DNA from: Gemmatimonadota bacterium
GTDB lineage: Bacteria > Latescibacterota > UBA2968 > UBA8231
Direction of reading: 5' to 3'
DNA: 32,987 nt
Assembly: GCA_002712305.1 (NCBI GenBank)
Contig: PATE01000045.1
Span: 41,368 to 74,354, forward strand
In this document: in pieces, positions 23,628 through 32,268 of the stretch
Numbering within the stretch: the first letter of the stretch is position 1
Layout of the letters: every line of letters starts with the position of its first letter
Notes under the pieces: generated by a model
Seen by the model: only the letters and a program-made list of their open reading frames with translations
Databases searched by the model: none
Told to the model about the DNA's origin: nothing
Position numbers and translations under genes: made by a program

Positions 23628-23634
23628 AATACAC
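23619..23634. promoter_or_regulatory. Inverted repeat over the -10 box (possible operator)
   Basis: GTGTAT and ATACAC are perfect inverted 6-base arms separated by AATA, and they cover the whole -10 hexamer. A dimeric repressor site is one possibility; part of the symmetry follows from the TATAAT itself, so confidence is limited. Confidence 0.35.
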
Positions 23635-23689
23635 GGTTTGCGCACATATCGCCAACGGCAAACTCCACCCGATCTCCCGACGAAACCCA

Positions 23690-25111
23690 ATGAAGAATCC
23701 GACGCGAGAACCCCTCGCGACGACGAGCAAGTCCCGTGTGTCCATGCCAGGCGCCCCGGCGAAAAGCTCCCTGGTGTTTTGGGGATTCTTAGCCTGTCTG
23801 GTCGGGCTGACCTGGTTGCGGATCGATCTGCACAAGGCAGGTGGGTCTCTCGTGAAGTCGGCCAATGCCATGCCATCGGCTCCCGCCGAAGAGGAAGGTG
23901 TCGTCATTCCTCTGAACACCGGTCCGGCGGCGGCCGTGCCGCTTGCGGTGACAGCCGATACAGTCACTGCAGCAGCCGTCGTCGAGCGGGTGATCGAGGA
24001 TACGCTGGGGCGGGCGGGTTCGATCTACCTGTCGCTGAAGCAACACAAGGTTCCCGAACTACAGATCGCCCGTCTGGGGAATGCCCTGCAGGTGGTCTTC
24101 GATGCGAAGAAATCACGACCCGACGACGCCTTCTCACTGACCCTCGACTCGGCCAACGTGGTGGTTCGTTTCGAATACACCCCGGCCCAGAGACCCGAGT
24201 ATCCCATCCTCGTCGAACGTGAAGGCGATCGCCTCGTCGCCCGGCAATCCAAGCGTCCGCTGATCGACATCAATCAAGTGCTCCGTGTCGTGATCAAGGA
24301 CAATCTGTCCAATGCGATCCGGGATGTCGGAGAAAGCGATGCCCTCACCGACATCGTGGCCGATGATATCTTCGCCGCCGTCATCGACTTCCACACCGAT
24401 CCTCGCGAGGGAGACGAACTCGAACTCATCGTCGTCAAGTCCTATCTCGACGATCGTTTCATCCGCTACAAAGAAGTGCGACTCGCCCGATACCGCGGCC
24501 AGGTAGCAAACCATACGGGCGTCCTGTACAGCGATCTCGAAGGGCGCGATGGGTACTACGATGAAGGGGGCCAATCTCTGGCGCGCATGTTTCTGCTCAA
24601 GCCGATGGACTATCGCAGAATCAGCTCCCGATTCAGCCGTCGACGTTTCCATCCGATCCTGAAGAGGAATGTTCCCCATCTCGGCACCGACTACGCCGCC
24701 AATCAGGGGACACGGGTCCATACCACGGCCCGAGGTCGAGTCACCCATGCCGGCTGGAATGGCGGATACGGGAAGATGGTGGAGGTCTCTCATCCCAATG
24801 GATATCGCACTCGATACGCCCATCTCAGTCAGATTCACGTCAGAAAAGGTCAGTCCGTCGAGCAGAAAGATGTAATCGGCCGCGTCGGTGCTACCGGACG
24901 CGCCACCGGCCCTCACCTGCATTACGAGTTGATTCGCAATGGGCGGCACATCGATCCGACTATCGTCAACAAGAGCGGGCGCGGAGATCCCCTGGGCCCG
25001 CAAAGCCTGCCTGCCTTTGCGGTTCACCGCGACCGACTCCTTGCCCAGTTGCCTGCAGCGAAGGCAGAAGAAACGATTCAGTTGGCGGATGTCGGCGCCG
25101 TTGGCCCTTGA
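23690..25111 (+). CDS. M23-family peptidoglycan endopeptidase (MepM-like)
   Basis: A 473-residue membrane-anchored metalloendopeptidase likely to cut peptide cross-links in peptidoglycan. A cytoplasmic N terminus is followed by a membrane helix at about 26-45. A region at about 95-300 has the layout of the substrate-occluding N-terminal domains of MepM/Csd3 enzymes (LSNAIRDVGESDALTDIVADD, EGDELELIVVKSYLDDRFIRY). The LytM domain (about 300-430) has zinc ligands H330 and D334 (HLGTDYA) and the HxH pair H409/H411 (GPHLHYE), plus RYAHLS and GATGRATG. All catalytic residues are present. ATG 23690 lies about 60 bases after a near-consensus promoter. It probably acts with synthases such as PBP1A in wall growth (inference). 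Confidence 0.9.
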   Translation: MKNPTREPLATTSKSRVSMPGAPAKSSLVFWGFLACLVGLTWLRIDLHKAGGSLVKSANAMPSAPAEEEGVVIPLNTGPAAAVPLAVTADTVTAAAVVERVIEDTLGRAGSIYLSLKQHKVPELQIARLGNALQVVFDAKKSRPDDAFSLTLDSANVVVRFEYTPAQRPEYPILVEREGDRLVARQSKRPLIDINQVLRVVIKDNLSNAIRDVGESDALTDIVADDIFAAVIDFHTDPREGDELELIVVKSYLDDRFIRYKEVRLARYRGQVANHTGVLYSDLEGRDGYYDEGGQSLARMFLLKPMDYRRISSRFSRRRFHPILKRNVPHLGTDYAANQGTRVHTTARGRVTHAGWNGGYGKMVEVSHPNGYRTRYAHLSQIHVRKGQSVEQKDVIGRVGATGRATGPHLHYELIRNGRHIDPTIVNKSGRGDPLGPQSLPAFAVHRDRLLAQLPAAKAEETIQLADVGAVGP

Positions 25112-25144
25112 CAACCCTCGCCATCACGGACTGTCTTAGCTCTC

Positions 25145-25567
25145 ATGGATGACGGATTCCTCCAGGAAATCGAAGCGGTCGCCGAAGCGGACGGCCGATA
25201 CTCACGCGCCGCTTATCTGTTCATTTTCGACGCCCTCAAGCACACGGTAGAAAAGCTGGGCAAGACGTCGATGCCCAGTGAGCAGCGACATGTCTCTGGG
25301 CGTGACCTGGTGTACGGAATCAGCGAATATGCCCTCAACCGATTCGGCCCGATGACCCTCACGGTCTTTGAGCACTGGGGTGTCACGCAGACACGTAATT
25401 TTGGTGAGATCGTGTTCAACCTCGTCGAGGGTAACCTGATGAGTCGCACCGACGACGACTGCATCGAAGATTTCGATGGCGTCTTTGATTTTGCCCACGA
25501 GTTGGACTGGGGCCGACGTCGCGATGAGTTCAGGCGCTCTGCTACAGCTTCTGCTGCGTCCCCATGA
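25145..25567 (+). CDS. Minf_1886-family protein
   Basis: A 140-residue cytoplasmic protein with no signal or membrane helix. The sequence YSRAAYLFIFDALKHTVEKLGK, then HVSGRDLVYGISEYALNRFGPM, TVFEHWGVTQTRNFGEIVFNLVE and DFDGVFDFAHELDW is the conserved pattern of this small family, found in Verrucomicrobia, Planctomycetes and relatives. Its function is not known. It starts at ATG 25145, 33 bases after the M23 gene, and larC starts about 64 bases later, so the three could share a transcript. The last 15 or so residues are Arg/Ala/Ser-rich and not conserved. Confidence 0.85.
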   Translation: MDDGFLQEIEAVAEADGRYSRAAYLFIFDALKHTVEKLGKTSMPSEQRHVSGRDLVYGISEYALNRFGPMTLTVFEHWGVTQTRNFGEIVFNLVEGNLMSRTDDDCIEDFDGVFDFAHELDWGRRRDEFRRSATASAASP

Positions 25568-25630
25568 TTGCCCGCCCTTTTCGCGCTGCCCTTTCGGCCT
25601 GGTTCTGATCGGGCCCCACCGTCCATGCCA

Positions 25631-26968
25631 ATGATCGCCTACTTTGACTGCCAGTCCGGCGCGTCGGGGGACATGATCCTCGGTGCCCTTGTGGACGCCG
25701 GTCTACCCCTGGCCCAACTGCAGCAGCCCATCGACCAACTTGACATTGGAGCACGGCTACGTGCAGAGCGCGTGATGCGATGCGGTGTGTCCGCCACACG
25801 AATCAGCGTCGAGATCGCGGACCAAGAGGTAACACCGGCCAAGGAACACCACCTTGCAGCGGAGGTCATTTCGGGCTCGTCCCACGATCATCACCATCAC
25901 GGGCACACGCATGAGCATGGCGGGCACGAGCATGGTACACACGAGCATAGTGAACGGGCGCAAGCCGAACACGACCATCACCATGCAGGTCATGCGCATA
26001 CCCGGGTTGCAGCCCTTGTCGAGCAGATCGAGGACAGTTCACTCGATACGCAGATCAAGCACGATGCGGTTCGGATCTACCGTCGACTGGCCGAAGCTGA
26101 AGCGTCCGTCCACGGCGCAGACGTCGAGACGGTGGGACTGCACGAGGTAGGCAGCGCCGACGCGCTCGTCGACATCGTCGGTGCCATTGCAGGCCTGGGC
26201 GCGCTGGGTGTAGATCGTGTCTTCTGCTCCGCCCTTCATTGCGGCAGTGGAATCGTTCGGTGCGCTCACGGACAATACCCGATTCCCGCTCCAGGTGTCG
26301 TGGCATTGTGTCACGACGTGCCCTTGGTTCAGACCGACGTCGCTGCCGAGTTGTTGACCCCCACGGGGGCAGCAATCCTTACCACGCTGACTGAAGGATA
26401 CGGCAGCGATTGCCCACCGATGAAACTGCAAGCCGCTGGGTACGGGGCGGGAGGGCGGGATCTGCCCGTGCGACCGAACGTCCTGCGAGTGCGCCTGGGT
26501 GAGTTTGATGAAAAACCCGCCGTCGAGAACTGCGTGCTTGTCGAAGCAAATCTCGACGACATGAACCCCGAGGTCTTTTCGTTTCTCTTTGACCGCCTTC
26601 TCGAATCAGGAGCCCGGGACGTCTTCGTGACCGCGATTCTGATGAAGAAAGGCAGGCCTGGTCACCTGCTCAGTGTCTTGACAGATCCCTCGGATGTCGA
26701 TCAGATCGCCCAGATTGTCCTCTCCGAAACCACCAGTCTCGGCGTACGGAGCCACGAGGTGGCCCGGCAAACACTGCCGCGCAGATGGGATACGGTCTCC
26801 ACACCCTATGGGGATGTCCGCGTGAAAGTCACCTCAGTGGGCGGCCGTACCCGCGGTGCACCCGAATACGAAGATTGTGCTCGACTTGCCAAGGCGCACC
26901 GGATCCCGATCTTGACGGTGTATTCGGCGGCCACAGCAGCCCATGTTGCCGATGAGACGACCCTATGA
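25631..26968 (+). CDS. larC: Nickel-pincer cofactor biosynthesis protein LarC
   Basis: About 445 residues. LarC inserts nickel into the pincer nucleotide cofactor used by lactate racemase and related enzymes, in a CTP-dependent reaction. Markers are the start IAYFDCQSGASGDMILGALVDAGLP, VDTVGLHEVGSADALVDIVG-type sequence in the middle (residues about 165-185), LTPTGAAIL, and VLVEANLDDMNPEVFSFLFDRL in the C-terminal half. A His-rich stretch (about 80-118, with HDHHHHGHTHEHGGHEHGTH) probably binds or stores nickel, a common LarC insertion. Unlike the Lactobacillus gene there is no frameshift between halves. ATG 25631 matches the family N terminus; ATG 25625 is also possible. No larA, larB or larE is in the window, so the partner enzymes and the client racemase must lie elsewhere. 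Confidence 0.93.
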   Translation: MIAYFDCQSGASGDMILGALVDAGLPLAQLQQPIDQLDIGARLRAERVMRCGVSATRISVEIADQEVTPAKEHHLAAEVISGSSHDHHHHGHTHEHGGHEHGTHEHSERAQAEHDHHHAGHAHTRVAALVEQIEDSSLDTQIKHDAVRIYRRLAEAEASVHGADVETVGLHEVGSADALVDIVGAIAGLGALGVDRVFCSALHCGSGIVRCAHGQYPIPAPGVVALCHDVPLVQTDVAAELLTPTGAAILTTLTEGYGSDCPPMKLQAAGYGAGGRDLPVRPNVLRVRLGEFDEKPAVENCVLVEANLDDMNPEVFSFLFDRLLESGARDVFVTAILMKKGRPGHLLSVLTDPSDVDQIAQIVLSETTSLGVRSHEVARQTLPRRWDTVSTPYGDVRVKVTSVGGRTRGAPEYEDCARLAKAHRIPILTVYSAATAAHVADETTL

Positions 26969-27777
26969 TGATGGAGCCGCCCATGCAGATCTGCCGACGA
27001 GGCCACCCACTGTTGCTCGCCGCTGTCTGTCTGCAGCTCCTCGGTCTGCCATTGCTCTCAGAGGGTCAGTCGACGCTGCAGTTAGGGCGTGGCGCCCTCG
27101 GTGAATTCGGCGCCGCCATTACCCTCCCCGAGGTCGAGGGCCAGGCTACGCGCCTGATGCTGGGTGACGCCCACGGATTCCTCCACGTCTACGAGCAACG
27201 AAGTGAGGCGGAAGCCTTCGATGAGATCTGGGTCAGTGAATACTTCGAGGGCCCCATCGCCGGTGTGTTCATCGCCGACATCAATCTCGACAAGCTCGAC
27301 GAGATCATCCTGTTCACCGAATCTGGGCGATTCCATTTCCTCGATGTCCGTGACTACCACACGATCTGGTCGAATCCACCGACCGACTACAAACGCATTT
27401 CGGCCATGCATCTGTACAATGTCGATGACGATCCTCAAGAGGAGATCCTGTTCGTCGGCGACGGGCGCCTCATCGTCTACGACGGGCGCGACCAGTTCGA
27501 GGAATGGCGTTCTGACCAGGACAACATCACTGCAACGGAAATGCTCGTAGGTGATGTGGATGGCGACGAGGTGGAGGAGATCATCCTCAACGATGGGTTC
27601 ATCTTCGATGCCCGCTATCGTGACCTCGAATGGCAATCGCCGGAATCCTTCGGAGAACGGATTGGGCTTCTCGATATCGATGATGACAGCATCCCCGAGG
27701 TCATCGGCGAGTTCTCCGGCCGACAGCTACGAATCTTCGACATCGATCTGCGCAGGATGAAGGCGTCCCGCCGCTAA
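26965..27777 (+). CDS. Exported FG-GAP/VCBS-like beta-propeller protein
   Basis: Up to 270 residues with a signal peptide (hydrophobic LLLAAVCLQLLGLPLL, cleavage near SEGQS). Four or five repeated strands then carry calcium-loop-like acidic motifs: IADINLDKLDEIIL, LYNVDDDPQEEILFVG, VGDVDGDEVEEIIL and LLDIDDDSIPEVIG. This spacing fits a small FG-GAP/VCBS propeller. ATG 26965 overlaps the larC stop (ATGA); ATG 26983 is an alternative that keeps the signal peptide. It is translationally coupled to larC although it is secreted and larC is cytoplasmic. No catalytic residues were recognised. It resembles the propeller part of the large lipoprotein at 11152 only in general fold. Confidence 0.78.
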   Translation: MMMEPPMQICRRGHPLLLAAVCLQLLGLPLLSEGQSTLQLGRGALGEFGAAITLPEVEGQATRLMLGDAHGFLHVYEQRSEAEAFDEIWVSEYFEGPIAGVFIADINLDKLDEIILFTESGRFHFLDVRDYHTIWSNPPTDYKRISAMHLYNVDDDPQEEILFVGDGRLIVYDGRDQFEEWRSDQDNITATEMLVGDVDGDEVEEIILNDGFIFDARYRDLEWQSPESFGERIGLLDIDDDSIPEVIGEFSGRQLRIFDIDLRRMKASRR

Positions 27778-27799
27778 AAAAGGCAGGCCCGGCCCGTTG

Positions 27800-27828
27800 T
27801 TGACACCCGCCTCGTAGCGGCGTACTTA
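27800..27828 (+). promoter_or_regulatory. Possible promoter of the sugar-phosphate isomerase gene
   Basis: A perfect TTGACA (27800-27805) is followed after 17 bases by TACTTA (27823-27828), a poor -10 that keeps only the TA start. It lies in the 136-base gap before ATG 27914. Weak evidence. Confidence 0.28.
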
Positions 27829-27913
27829 CAACGAAACAACACCGCACCCCTCGTTCGATGGCACGTCAAGACCCGGCGCTTGCCCCCATCCACATTTCAG
27901 GAGAGCACGACAG

Positions 27914-28906
27914 ATGGCGCGACCCGTAACCCTCTTTACTGGACAGTGGGCCGATCTTGGCATCGAAACGATGTGCGAGAAGGCCGTCAGCTTTGGGTAT
28001 GACGGTCTGGAATTGGCGTGCTGGGGCGATCACTTCGAGGTCGACAAGGCCGACGACGCATACTGCGCCTCTCGCCGCGAACTCCTGGAAAAACATGACC
28101 TTCAGTTGTTCTCCATCTCGGCGCATCTTGCCGGGCAGGCGGTCTGTGACAATATCGATGCCCGCCATGAAGCGATCCTGCCTCCCCATGTGTGGGGCGA
28201 TGGTGAGCCCGAGGGCGTCAGGCAACGAGCGGCTGACGAGTTGGTGGCCACGGCTGCCGCAGCGGCTAGACTCGGTGTAGATGTCGTGAATGGCTTCACT
28301 GGCAGTTCGATCTGGCATCTGCTCTACTCCTTCCCTCCTACGCCAGATTCGATGATCGACGAAGGGTTCGCCGATTTTGGACGCCGCTTCACGCCGATTC
28401 TGGATCAGTTCCAGAACCACGGTGTGAAGTTCGCCCTCGAGGTGCATCCAACAGAGATCGCCTTCGATATCGCCTCGGCAGAACGTGCGATCGAAGCGGT
28501 GGACGGCCATCCAGCTTTTGGGTTCAACTATGACCCATCCCATCTCGGATACCAGGGCGTTGACTACGTCGAGTTCATCTACCGTTTCTCCGATCGGATC
28601 TTTCACGCCCACATGAAAGATGTGGGGTGGTCGATCTCCGCCACAGAAGCCGGTGTCTTTGGTGGCCACCTGGCCTTTGGAGATCGTCGCCGATACTGGG
28701 ATTTCCGTTCATTGGGCCGCGGCAATATCGACTTCGAAGAGATCATTCGTGCCCTGAATCGCATCAACTACCAAGGTCCCCTCTCGGTGGAGTGGGAAGA
28801 CGGCGGAATGGATCGCGAAGACGGGGCCGCCGAAGCGTGTGCCTTCGTCAAGGAAGTCGACTTCGAACCCTCGGACGCAGCCTTCGACGCTGCTTTCGCA
28901 GAGTAG
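27914..28906 (+). CDS. Sugar phosphate isomerase/epimerase (AP-endonuclease-2-like TIM barrel)
   Basis: A 330-residue cytoplasmic TIM-barrel enzyme of the xylose-isomerase-like family. The divalent-metal site typical of the family can be traced: E176 (FALEVHPTE), D207 and H210 ([11 protein letters not shown]), H231/H233 (FHAHMKDV) and E293 (SVEWEDGG). Members isomerise or epimerise sugars, inositols or keto-sugars; this sequence is closest in feel to the inosose/hydroxypyruvate-isomerase-like group, but the substrate cannot be read from sequence. ATG 27914 has a good AGGAGAG ribosome site eight bases upstream. It is followed 22 bases later by an unrelated secreted protein. A link to inositol metabolism and the CDP-alcohol gene cluster is only a speculation. 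Confidence 0.87.
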   Translation: MARPVTLFTGQWADLGIETMCEKAVSFGYDGLELACWGDHFEVDKADDAYCASRRELLEKHDLQLFSISAHLAGQAVCDNIDARHEAILPPHVWGDGEPEGVRQRAADELVATAAAAARLGVDVVNGFTGSSIWHLLYSFPPTPDSMIDEGFADFGRRFTPILDQFQNHGVKFALEVHPTEIAFDIASAERAIEAVDGHPAFGFNYDPSHLGYQGVDYVEFIYRFSDRIFHAHMKDVGWSISATEAGVFGGHLAFGDRRRYWDFRSLGRGNIDFEEIIRALNRINYQGPLSVEWEDGGMDREDGAAEACAFVKEVDFEPSDAAFDAAFAE

Positions 28907-28928
28907 GCTTTTTGTTGCGAGGCAGTCC

Positions 28929-29603
28929 ATGATGGTGGTGACCCTACCTCGGCGACACCCAAGGCGATGGGCCGTCCACATATGGTTGTTGGCAGTCCTG
29001 CTTGTTCAGGTAGGAGCCGGCCCCGGATCTGTTGAGGCACAGGTCCTCACAGAAGCCGAGCAGGACTCCGTCTCGTCCTATCTGAGATCGGCCATGGCTG
29101 GCCCAAAGGAGAGAGCTTATCTCCAGGTCCTGACGCAGGCTGTCATTCAGCCCGATTCTACAGACACAGCTGTCGTGTACGACATCATCGTTCGATATGA
29201 TCCGGAGCGCTTCCACGACCCGCACCTGGGTCTTTACCCACTGACCTTCGAGGACCAGTTCATTCAATGGGGAAAAAGAGTCGCCCTGTTTACTCGCAGC
29301 ACACGATGGCCCAGTGCCCGTTACTACCTGCAGAATCTGGCCAGCGGGGACGAGGCGTGGGTATACACGAGCGAAACGAGACTGCTCTATCCGAAACAGG
29401 ACAAAGGTCTTCCGGGCCCCATATCGACCGACAACAGTGCAGGTCGTCGACAATGGCTGCGCCTGATGCACAGGACCGAGGTCGCCACCGACCTGCAGGC
29501 GATGACTCGCTGGCTTCGACTACTGCGACGCGAACCCCGAGATATCGTGTTGCTGCGCAGCGCCGCACAGATCGCGGCACGCGACAGCAGCCAAACCCCT
29601 TGA
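28929..29603 (+). CDS. Exported protein of unknown function
   Basis: 224 residues. Basic n-region (RRHPRRW), hydrophobic core (IWLLAVLLVQVGA) and likely cleavage at VEAQ make a clear signal peptide. The mature part has helices (AEQDSVSSYLRSAM) and a mixed section with repeated tryptophans; no known motif was recognised. ATG 28929 (or 28932) is preferred over an in-frame start at 28839, which lies inside the preceding gene and would bury the signal peptide. Its stop overlaps the TTG start of the ABC solute-binding lipoprotein (TTGA at 29600-29603), so it is translationally coupled to it and may assist that transporter in the periplasm (inference). Confidence 0.65.
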   Translation: MMVVTLPRRHPRRWAVHIWLLAVLLVQVGAGPGSVEAQVLTEAEQDSVSSYLRSAMAGPKERAYLQVLTQAVIQPDSTDTAVVYDIIVRYDPERFHDPHLGLYPLTFEDQFIQWGKRVALFTRSTRWPSARYYLQNLASGDEAWVYTSETRLLYPKQDKGLPGPISTDNSAGRRQWLRLMHRTEVATDLQAMTRWLRLLRREPRDIVLLRSAAQIAARDSSQTP

Positions 29604-31192
29604 AAAAACTGGCTTCGACGGCACGCCTCGCGGCGCTGACCGCCTGCAGCGTCCTGCTCTTCGGCTGTGGCGGCGGTAGCAGCAGCGGTACATCAGACAC
29701 ACTGGTTTTCGGTCGAGGATCCGACAGCGTCGGCCTGGACCCCGCCCTCGAAACAGACGGCGAGTCCTTCAAAGTCTGCGACAATCTGTACGAAACCCTC
29801 GTCACCTACGCACCCGGATCTACGCAGGTCATCCCACAGCTTGCTCACAGCTGGTCTGTGGATGAGGCGGGCCTTGAGTGGACCTTCCATCTGCGGACGG
29901 ACGTGTCCTTTCACGACGGGACCCCTTTCAACGCAGAGGCGATGCTGTTCTCGCTCGGGCGCCAGTTCTTCCCCGACCATCCCTTCCACAAGTTAGCCGC
30001 AGGATCCTACCAGTATTGGAAGGATATGGGGATGGATGACATGATCGCCGACATGACGGCCCCGAACGACTCTACCTTCGTCATCCAACTGGCCACACCC
30101 AACGCCCCCTTCCTATCCAATCTAGGGATGAACTTCTGTGCAGCCGTGAGCCCCACAGCGGTTCGAAAACATGGCGCCGACTACTTCAAACACCCCGTTG
30201 GCACGGGCCCCTTTCGTTTCGTCGAATGGCTGAAGGATGAGCGCATCATTCTGGCTCGTAACGACACCTATTGGGGTACCGCCCCTCAGATCGGTCGCCT
30301 CGTCTTCCGAGCGATTCAGGATCCGTTGGTTCGCTACCTCGAGTTGCGCGCTGGTAGCCTGGATGGCATGGACAACCTGAGCCCGGAGTTCCTCGACGAG
30401 TTGCGGGCAGATGATCAGATCAAACTGTTGACGCAACCAGGGATGAACATCGGCTATCTGGCGATGAACATGGAGAAACCTCCCTTCGATGACGTGCGGG
30501 TTCGTATGGCCGTCAATCACGCGGTCAACAAGCAGTCCCTGGTGGACAATTTCTACGGTGGGCTGGCCGAGGCAGCCAAGAATCCGATTCCACCAATGAT
30601 GTGGAGCTACAACGACGACATTGAACCCTACGCCTACGATCCTGATCGAGCTCGGCAACTTCTGGCAGAAGCCGGTCTGGCGAATGGTTTCGAGACCGAG
30701 CTGTGGGCGATGCCTGCCGCACGTCCGTACATGCCACAGCCCGAGAAGATTGCTCAAGCCATCCAGGCAGACCTGGCACAGGTCGGTATCGACGCACGGA
30801 TCGTGTCACTGGAATGGGCAACGTATCTCGACAAGGTGTTCAAGGGCCATCACGACATGTGCCTGTTGGGATGGACTGGAGACAATGGAGATCCGGACAA
30901 CTTTCTCTATGTATTGCTCGACAAGCTGGCAGCCATCAAACCGGCGCAGAACGTGGCTTTCTACAAAAGTGACGAACTGCATGAGATTCTCGTAGCAGCG
31001 CGACGTGAAACCGACCTGACGCATCGCACGCAGATGTATCGCCAGGCGCAGGAGATCATTCACGACGACGCACCGTGGGTGCCACTGGTACATGCGACCC
31101 AAACCATGGCCTTCCGCGAAGGTGTCGAAGGATTCCAGCTGCATCCGACGGGCAGCAAGTGGTTTCAGACCACTCGGTTGACGCCGCGGTGA
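29600..31192 (+). CDS. ABC transporter solute-binding lipoprotein, family 5 (DppA/OppA type)
   Basis: A 530-residue lipoprotein that captures peptides, nickel complexes or similar solutes for an ABC importer. The signal ends in the lipobox LFGC with the lipidated cysteine at residue 23, followed by a Gly/Ser linker. Family-5 landmarks are LDPALETDGESFKVCDNLYETLV, WTFHLRTDVSFHDGTPFNAE, GTGPFRFVEWLKDERIIL, FDDVRVRMAVNHAVNKQ, YDPDRARQLLAEAG and a late WTGDNGDPDNFL. Length is normal. The start is TTG 29600, overlapping the previous stop; the open frame to 29267 is a shadow inside the upstream gene. The next gene, 18 bases on, is the matching DppB-type permease. The ligand cannot be specified. Confidence 0.92.
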   Translation: MKKLASTARLAALTACSVLLFGCGGGSSSGTSDTLVFGRGSDSVGLDPALETDGESFKVCDNLYETLVTYAPGSTQVIPQLAHSWSVDEAGLEWTFHLRTDVSFHDGTPFNAEAMLFSLGRQFFPDHPFHKLAAGSYQYWKDMGMDDMIADMTAPNDSTFVIQLATPNAPFLSNLGMNFCAAVSPTAVRKHGADYFKHPVGTGPFRFVEWLKDERIILARNDTYWGTAPQIGRLVFRAIQDPLVRYLELRAGSLDGMDNLSPEFLDELRADDQIKLLTQPGMNIGYLAMNMEKPPFDDVRVRMAVNHAVNKQSLVDNFYGGLAEAAKNPIPPMMWSYNDDIEPYAYDPDRARQLLAEAGLANGFETELWAMPAARPYMPQPEKIAQAIQADLAQVGIDARIVSLEWATYLDKVFKGHHDMCLLGWTGDNGDPDNFLYVLLDKLAAIKPAQNVAFYKSDELHEILVAARRETDLTHRTQMYRQAQEIIHDDAPWVPLVHATQTMAFREGVEGFQLHPTGSKWFQTTRLTPR

Positions 31193-31210
31193 CCCCACCA
31201 GCCTAAGCTC

Positions 31211-32221
31211 ATGCACGGCTTTATCCTGCGTCGATTGGCGCTGCTAGTGCCAACGTTGGCGGGGATCTCCGTCGCCGTTTTTCTGATGATCCATCTCGTA
31301 CCCGGCGATCCAGCGCAGGCGATGCTTGGCGAACGGGCCAACGCGGAGACGCTGGCCGCCCTCCGATACGAGATGGGACTCGATCAACCCCTCTATCGGC
31401 AATTCGGCCGTTTCGTCAGTGATCTGCTGCACGGCGATCTGGGTCGCTCGTTCCGTACCCACGAGAAGGTGACGACGGAAGTGTTTCGTCGTTTCCCTGC
31501 CACCTTCGAACTCACCATGGCAGCCATGGCGTTCGCCATCACCGGTGGACTCGGCCTCGGATTGCTCGCCGCCGTTCGGCGGGGCAGCACCATCGATTAT
31601 TTGAGTATGGGCGTTGCGACGGCGGGGATATCCATGCCCGTCTTCTGGCTTGCGCTGGTTCTCATCCTGCTGCTGGCCGTTCAGTTTCCCCTGTTCCCGA
31701 TCTCCGGCAGAGTCTCGTCGCACACGTTCATCGAGTCACAGACGGGGATTTCCTTCATCGATGCGCTGTTGGCGGGTGACCTGCAGGCATTCTCAGATGT
31801 GGTGCGCCACCTCACCCTACCGGCGATTACACTCGGGACGATTCCCCTCGCCGTTATCGCACGCATGACGCGCTCGAGTCTGCTGGAGGTGCTTGGCGAG
31901 GACTACATTCGCACGGCCTGGGCCAAGGGGCTGCCGCGCCGACTTGTGCTTCTGCGACATGCGGTACGAAATGCCTTTATTCCCACGCTGACTGTCATCG
32001 CCCTGGAGTTCGGCTATCTCCTCGGCGGGGCCATTATCACCGAGACCATCTATGCCTGGCCCGGTATCGGTCGTTGGCTTTTCCTGGCGGTGCTGGCGCG
32101 AGATTTTCGTGCAGTTCAGGGCGGGGTTCTGTTGTTGGCGATTCTCTTCATTCTGATCAATCTGCTCGCCGACGTGCTCTACGCTCTTCTTGATCCCCGG
32201 ATTCGATACGATCGACGCTGA
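31211..32221 (+). CDS. ABC transporter permease, DppB/OppB type
   Basis: A 336-residue inner-membrane permease with six helices. The N-terminal family signature is seen (RRLALLVPTLAGISVAVFLMIHLVPGDPAQ, ending ADVLYALLDPRIRYD). The cytoplasmic EAA loop for the ATPase is present around GEDYIRTAWAKGLPRRLVLLRHAVRNAFIPTLT. It works with the solute-binding lipoprotein just upstream. These importers normally need a second permease (DppC) and two ATPases. The next gene lies on the other strand after 47 bases, so the partners are not adjacent and must be encoded elsewhere if the transporter is functional. ATG 31211 has no strong ribosome site. Confidence 0.92.
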   Translation: MHGFILRRLALLVPTLAGISVAVFLMIHLVPGDPAQAMLGERANAETLAALRYEMGLDQPLYRQFGRFVSDLLHGDLGRSFRTHEKVTTEVFRRFPATFELTMAAMAFAITGGLGLGLLAAVRRGSTIDYLSMGVATAGISMPVFWLALVLILLLAVQFPLFPISGRVSSHTFIESQTGISFIDALLAGDLQAFSDVVRHLTLPAITLGTIPLAVIARMTRSSLLEVLGEDYIRTAWAKGLPRRLVLLRHAVRNAFIPTLTVIALEFGYLLGGAIITETIYAWPGIGRWLFLAVLARDFRAVQGGVLLLAILFILINLLADVLYALLDPRIRYDRR

Positions 32222-32268
32222 CGAGACACCCTAGACACAGCGGCACCGCACGACGACGAGACATCAGC

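Noticed and set aside
25885-26004. Repetitive CAT/CAC-rich stretch as a DNA repeat
   Set aside because: It encodes the His-rich segment of LarC, a known feature of that family, and has no regular unit.
29267-29599. Upstream extension of the solute-binding protein
   Set aside because: It is a shadow frame inside the preceding exported-protein gene. The lipoprotein signal peptide begins at TTG 29600.
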